Positions 6,715 through 7,881 of a DNA stretch of 7,881 nucleotides are shown here, one piece after another. A model generated the notes under the pieces. The model worked only from the letters and a program-made list of their open reading frames with translations, was not told the DNA's origin and made no database searches. The stretch covers positions 1-7,881 of the forward strand of contig JAGGWE010000148.1 in the NCBI GenBank assembly GCA_021157665.1, given 5' to 3'. The position numbers and the translations under genes were made by a program. Source of the stretch: Sulfurimonas sp. GTDB lineage: Bacteria > Campylobacterota > Campylobacteria > Campylobacterales > Sulfurimonadaceae. Position 1 is the first letter of the stretch, and each line of letters opens with the position of its first letter.

Positions 6715-7324
6715 ATAATTTTATAAAATTTTCTAATATTTTAAGTCCATTTTCATGGCTTTTTTCTGGGTGTGCTTGGATTCCAAAAATATTCCCACAT
6801 GCCACAGCTGATGTAAACTCATAACCATAATGAGTTCTACCGATAATATCTTCTTCATTTACACAATTTACATGATAAGTATGAACAAAATAAAGATAAT
6901 GTTCCTTATCTAAATTATTAAATAGTGGATGCTTTTTTGTAAACATTCTGTTCCAACCCATATGTGGAACTTTTAATTTTTCTTCAAATTTACTTGTATC
7001 AAAAGCTTTTACATCACCTTTAATTAGTCCTAAACCCTCATGTTTTCCAAACTCTTCGCTTGAGTCAAAAAGAAGTTGCATACCAAGACAGATTCCAAGT
7101 ATATATTTTCCACTTTTTGCATATTCTTGAAGAGGTTCTATCATATTTCGCTCTCTTAAATGCTCCATTGCATCACCAAAAGCACCAACTCCGGGAAGAA
7201 TTAGTTTATCATAATCTTTAAATTTTTGAGGGTCACTAACCACTATTGTTTCTTCACCAAGTTTAGTAAATGCATTTTTTACACTTGCTAAATTTCCCAT
7301 ATTGTAATCAACTATTGCTATCAT
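6713..7324 (-). CDS. hisH: Imidazole glycerol phosphate synthase, glutaminase subunit HisH
   Basis: A 203-residue class I glutamine amidotransferase. It releases ammonia from glutamine and passes it to HisF, which makes imidazole glycerol phosphate and AICAR from PRFAR. The triad is complete: C79 in GICLGMQ, H185 and E187 in QAHPEKSH. The oxyanion-strand motif PGVGAFG (44-50) and the N-terminal IVDYNMGNLASV are characteristic of HisH. Length is standard. The ATG overlaps the TGA of the preceding membrane-protein gene in an ATGA junction, and hisA follows after 11 bp. The gene pairs with hisA here and not with its enzyme partner hisF, which must be elsewhere if the pathway is complete. Confidence 0.97.
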   Translation of the reverse strand: MIAIVDYNMGNLASVKNAFTKLGEETIVVSDPQKFKDYDKLILPGVGAFGDAMEHLRERNMIEPLQEYAKSGKYILGICLGMQLLFDSSEEFGKHEGLGLIKGDVKAFDTSKFEEKLKVPHMGWNRMFTKKHPLFNNLDKEHYLYFVHTYHVNCVNEEDIIGRTHYGYEFTSAVACGNIFGIQAHPEKSHENGLKILENFIKL

Positions 7325-7881
7325 ATGTCACTTTTCACTTTTGTAAATTTTATATAAACTGCTAAACTAAGAATTAGCACTGCCACACCACCAATGATAT
7401 ATGTAGCTGACATAAGTTTTGCTGGATCTGTAATTGCAAACTTAAACACTAACATCAAAGCTTCAATAGATAAAGCGATGATGATTGATCCTAAAAACTT
7501 AACCATAGTTTTATGTGGTCCTGAGATATTTGCTTCTTTATGCCTTCCTAATATCTCTTCTTCAATTAGTGTTTTTGCTAAATCAAATATTGCTAAGGAA
7601 AGGGTTAAAAGGATTGTCGCTTTAAACATATCATCTATTATTAAATGTGAAAATATTATATCATTTTCAAAAAAACTTTTTATACCATGAGCAAAAAGCA
7701 ATAAAGCTACTGCGATTAAAGCAAAAGCAAACATCCCATAAGAAAACTTAAATAGTTGTGTAAAAAATTTATCTGATTTATTTTGATGAGATATTTTTAT
7801 AACTTCATCTAGTGGCATATCTAAACATGCTACATATTTTATATTACCCTTTTCATCAAAGATTGGTTGAGAGGCTGTAAC
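7321..7881 (-). CDS. PDC/Cache-like sensor with four-helix membrane domain, 5' truncated by window edge
   Basis: The frame is open from the window edge (base 7881) to TGA at 7323-7321, giving 186 residues with no start in view. The ATG at 7818-7816 is in frame, but it has no ribosome site near it and lies inside a conserved-looking segment, so it is probably internal. The first 30 residues (SQPIFDEKGNIKYVACLD, then MPLDEVIKIS) resemble the last beta strands and exit helix of a PDC/Cache periplasmic sensor domain. About four membrane helices follow, near 47-67, 84-103, 127-149 and 159-178 of the visible part, with a charged loop (EEEILGRHKE) between the second and third. The chain ends nine or so residues after the last helix, so there is no kinase, GGDEF or methyl-accepting output. 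Ligand and role are unknown. It overlaps hisH by 4 bp and so is probably cotranslated with it. Confidence 0.8.
   Translation of the reverse strand, partial: VTASQPIFDEKGNIKYVACLDMPLDEVIKISHQNKSDKFFTQLFKFSYGMFAFALIAVALLLFAHGIKSFFENDIIFSHLIIDDMFKATILLTLSLAIFDLAKTLIEEEILGRHKEANISGPHKTMVKFLGSIIIALSIEALMLVFKFAITDPAKLMSATYIIGGVAVLILSLAVYIKFTKVKSDI

Noticed and set aside
7394..7690. Open frame of 98 codons on the + strand opposite the membrane-protein gene
   Set aside because: Its hydrophobic content is what the reverse complement of membrane-helix codons gives, with no independent support.
7816..7818. ATG as the start of the membrane-protein gene (165-residue product)
   Set aside because: The frame stays open upstream to the window edge with domain-like sequence, and there is no ribosome site close before this ATG. 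It is most likely an internal Met.

Overview
The window looks like a chromosomal segment of a Campylobacterota (Epsilonproteobacteria) member, most likely close to Sulfurimonas. The reasons are low GC content, a CheY-PrmA-FtsH gene order known from Helicobacter and Campylobacter, the ATP synthase c-subunit C-terminus typical of the group, and a large membrane-anchored TPR protein of a type found there. I see no mobile element, CRISPR array, phage gene or sign of recent transfer. It is mostly a housekeeping region with two less well understood membrane proteins.

Left part, + strand (1-2751): the 3' end of atpE (1-102), a strong intrinsic terminator (131-166), a tRNA-Leu with anticodon GAG (184-267), a 138-bp AT-rich gap with a likely promoter, then a 781-codon gene for a protein with an acidic cytoplasmic tail, one membrane helix and a long periplasmic TPR domain. 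Its architecture suggests the flagellar motor scaffold PflB. That is inference, so no symbol is given.

Right part, - strand (7881 down to 2752): six genes in one direction. In transcription order they are a 5'-truncated gene for a PDC/Cache-like sensor joined to a four-helix membrane domain, hisH, hisA, a 73-bp gap with a candidate promoter, cheY (TTG start), prmA and ftsH. The first gene overlaps hisH by 4 bp (ATGA) and hisH is 11 bp from hisA. cheY and prmA share one base (TAATG), and prmA is 14 bp from ftsH. There are probably two transcription units, sensor-hisH-hisA and cheY-prmA-ftsH, although no terminator separates them and read-through is possible.

The two halves converge exactly. 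The TPR gene stop ends at 2751 and the ftsH stop begins at 2752, and both stops lie in one short hairpin. No gene-free stretch exceeds 300 bases; the longest is 268-405. The items most worth following are the sensor-plus-membrane gene coupled to hisH, the PflB-like protein, and the shared-stop hairpin. I found no clear evidence of an undescribed defence or mobile system.
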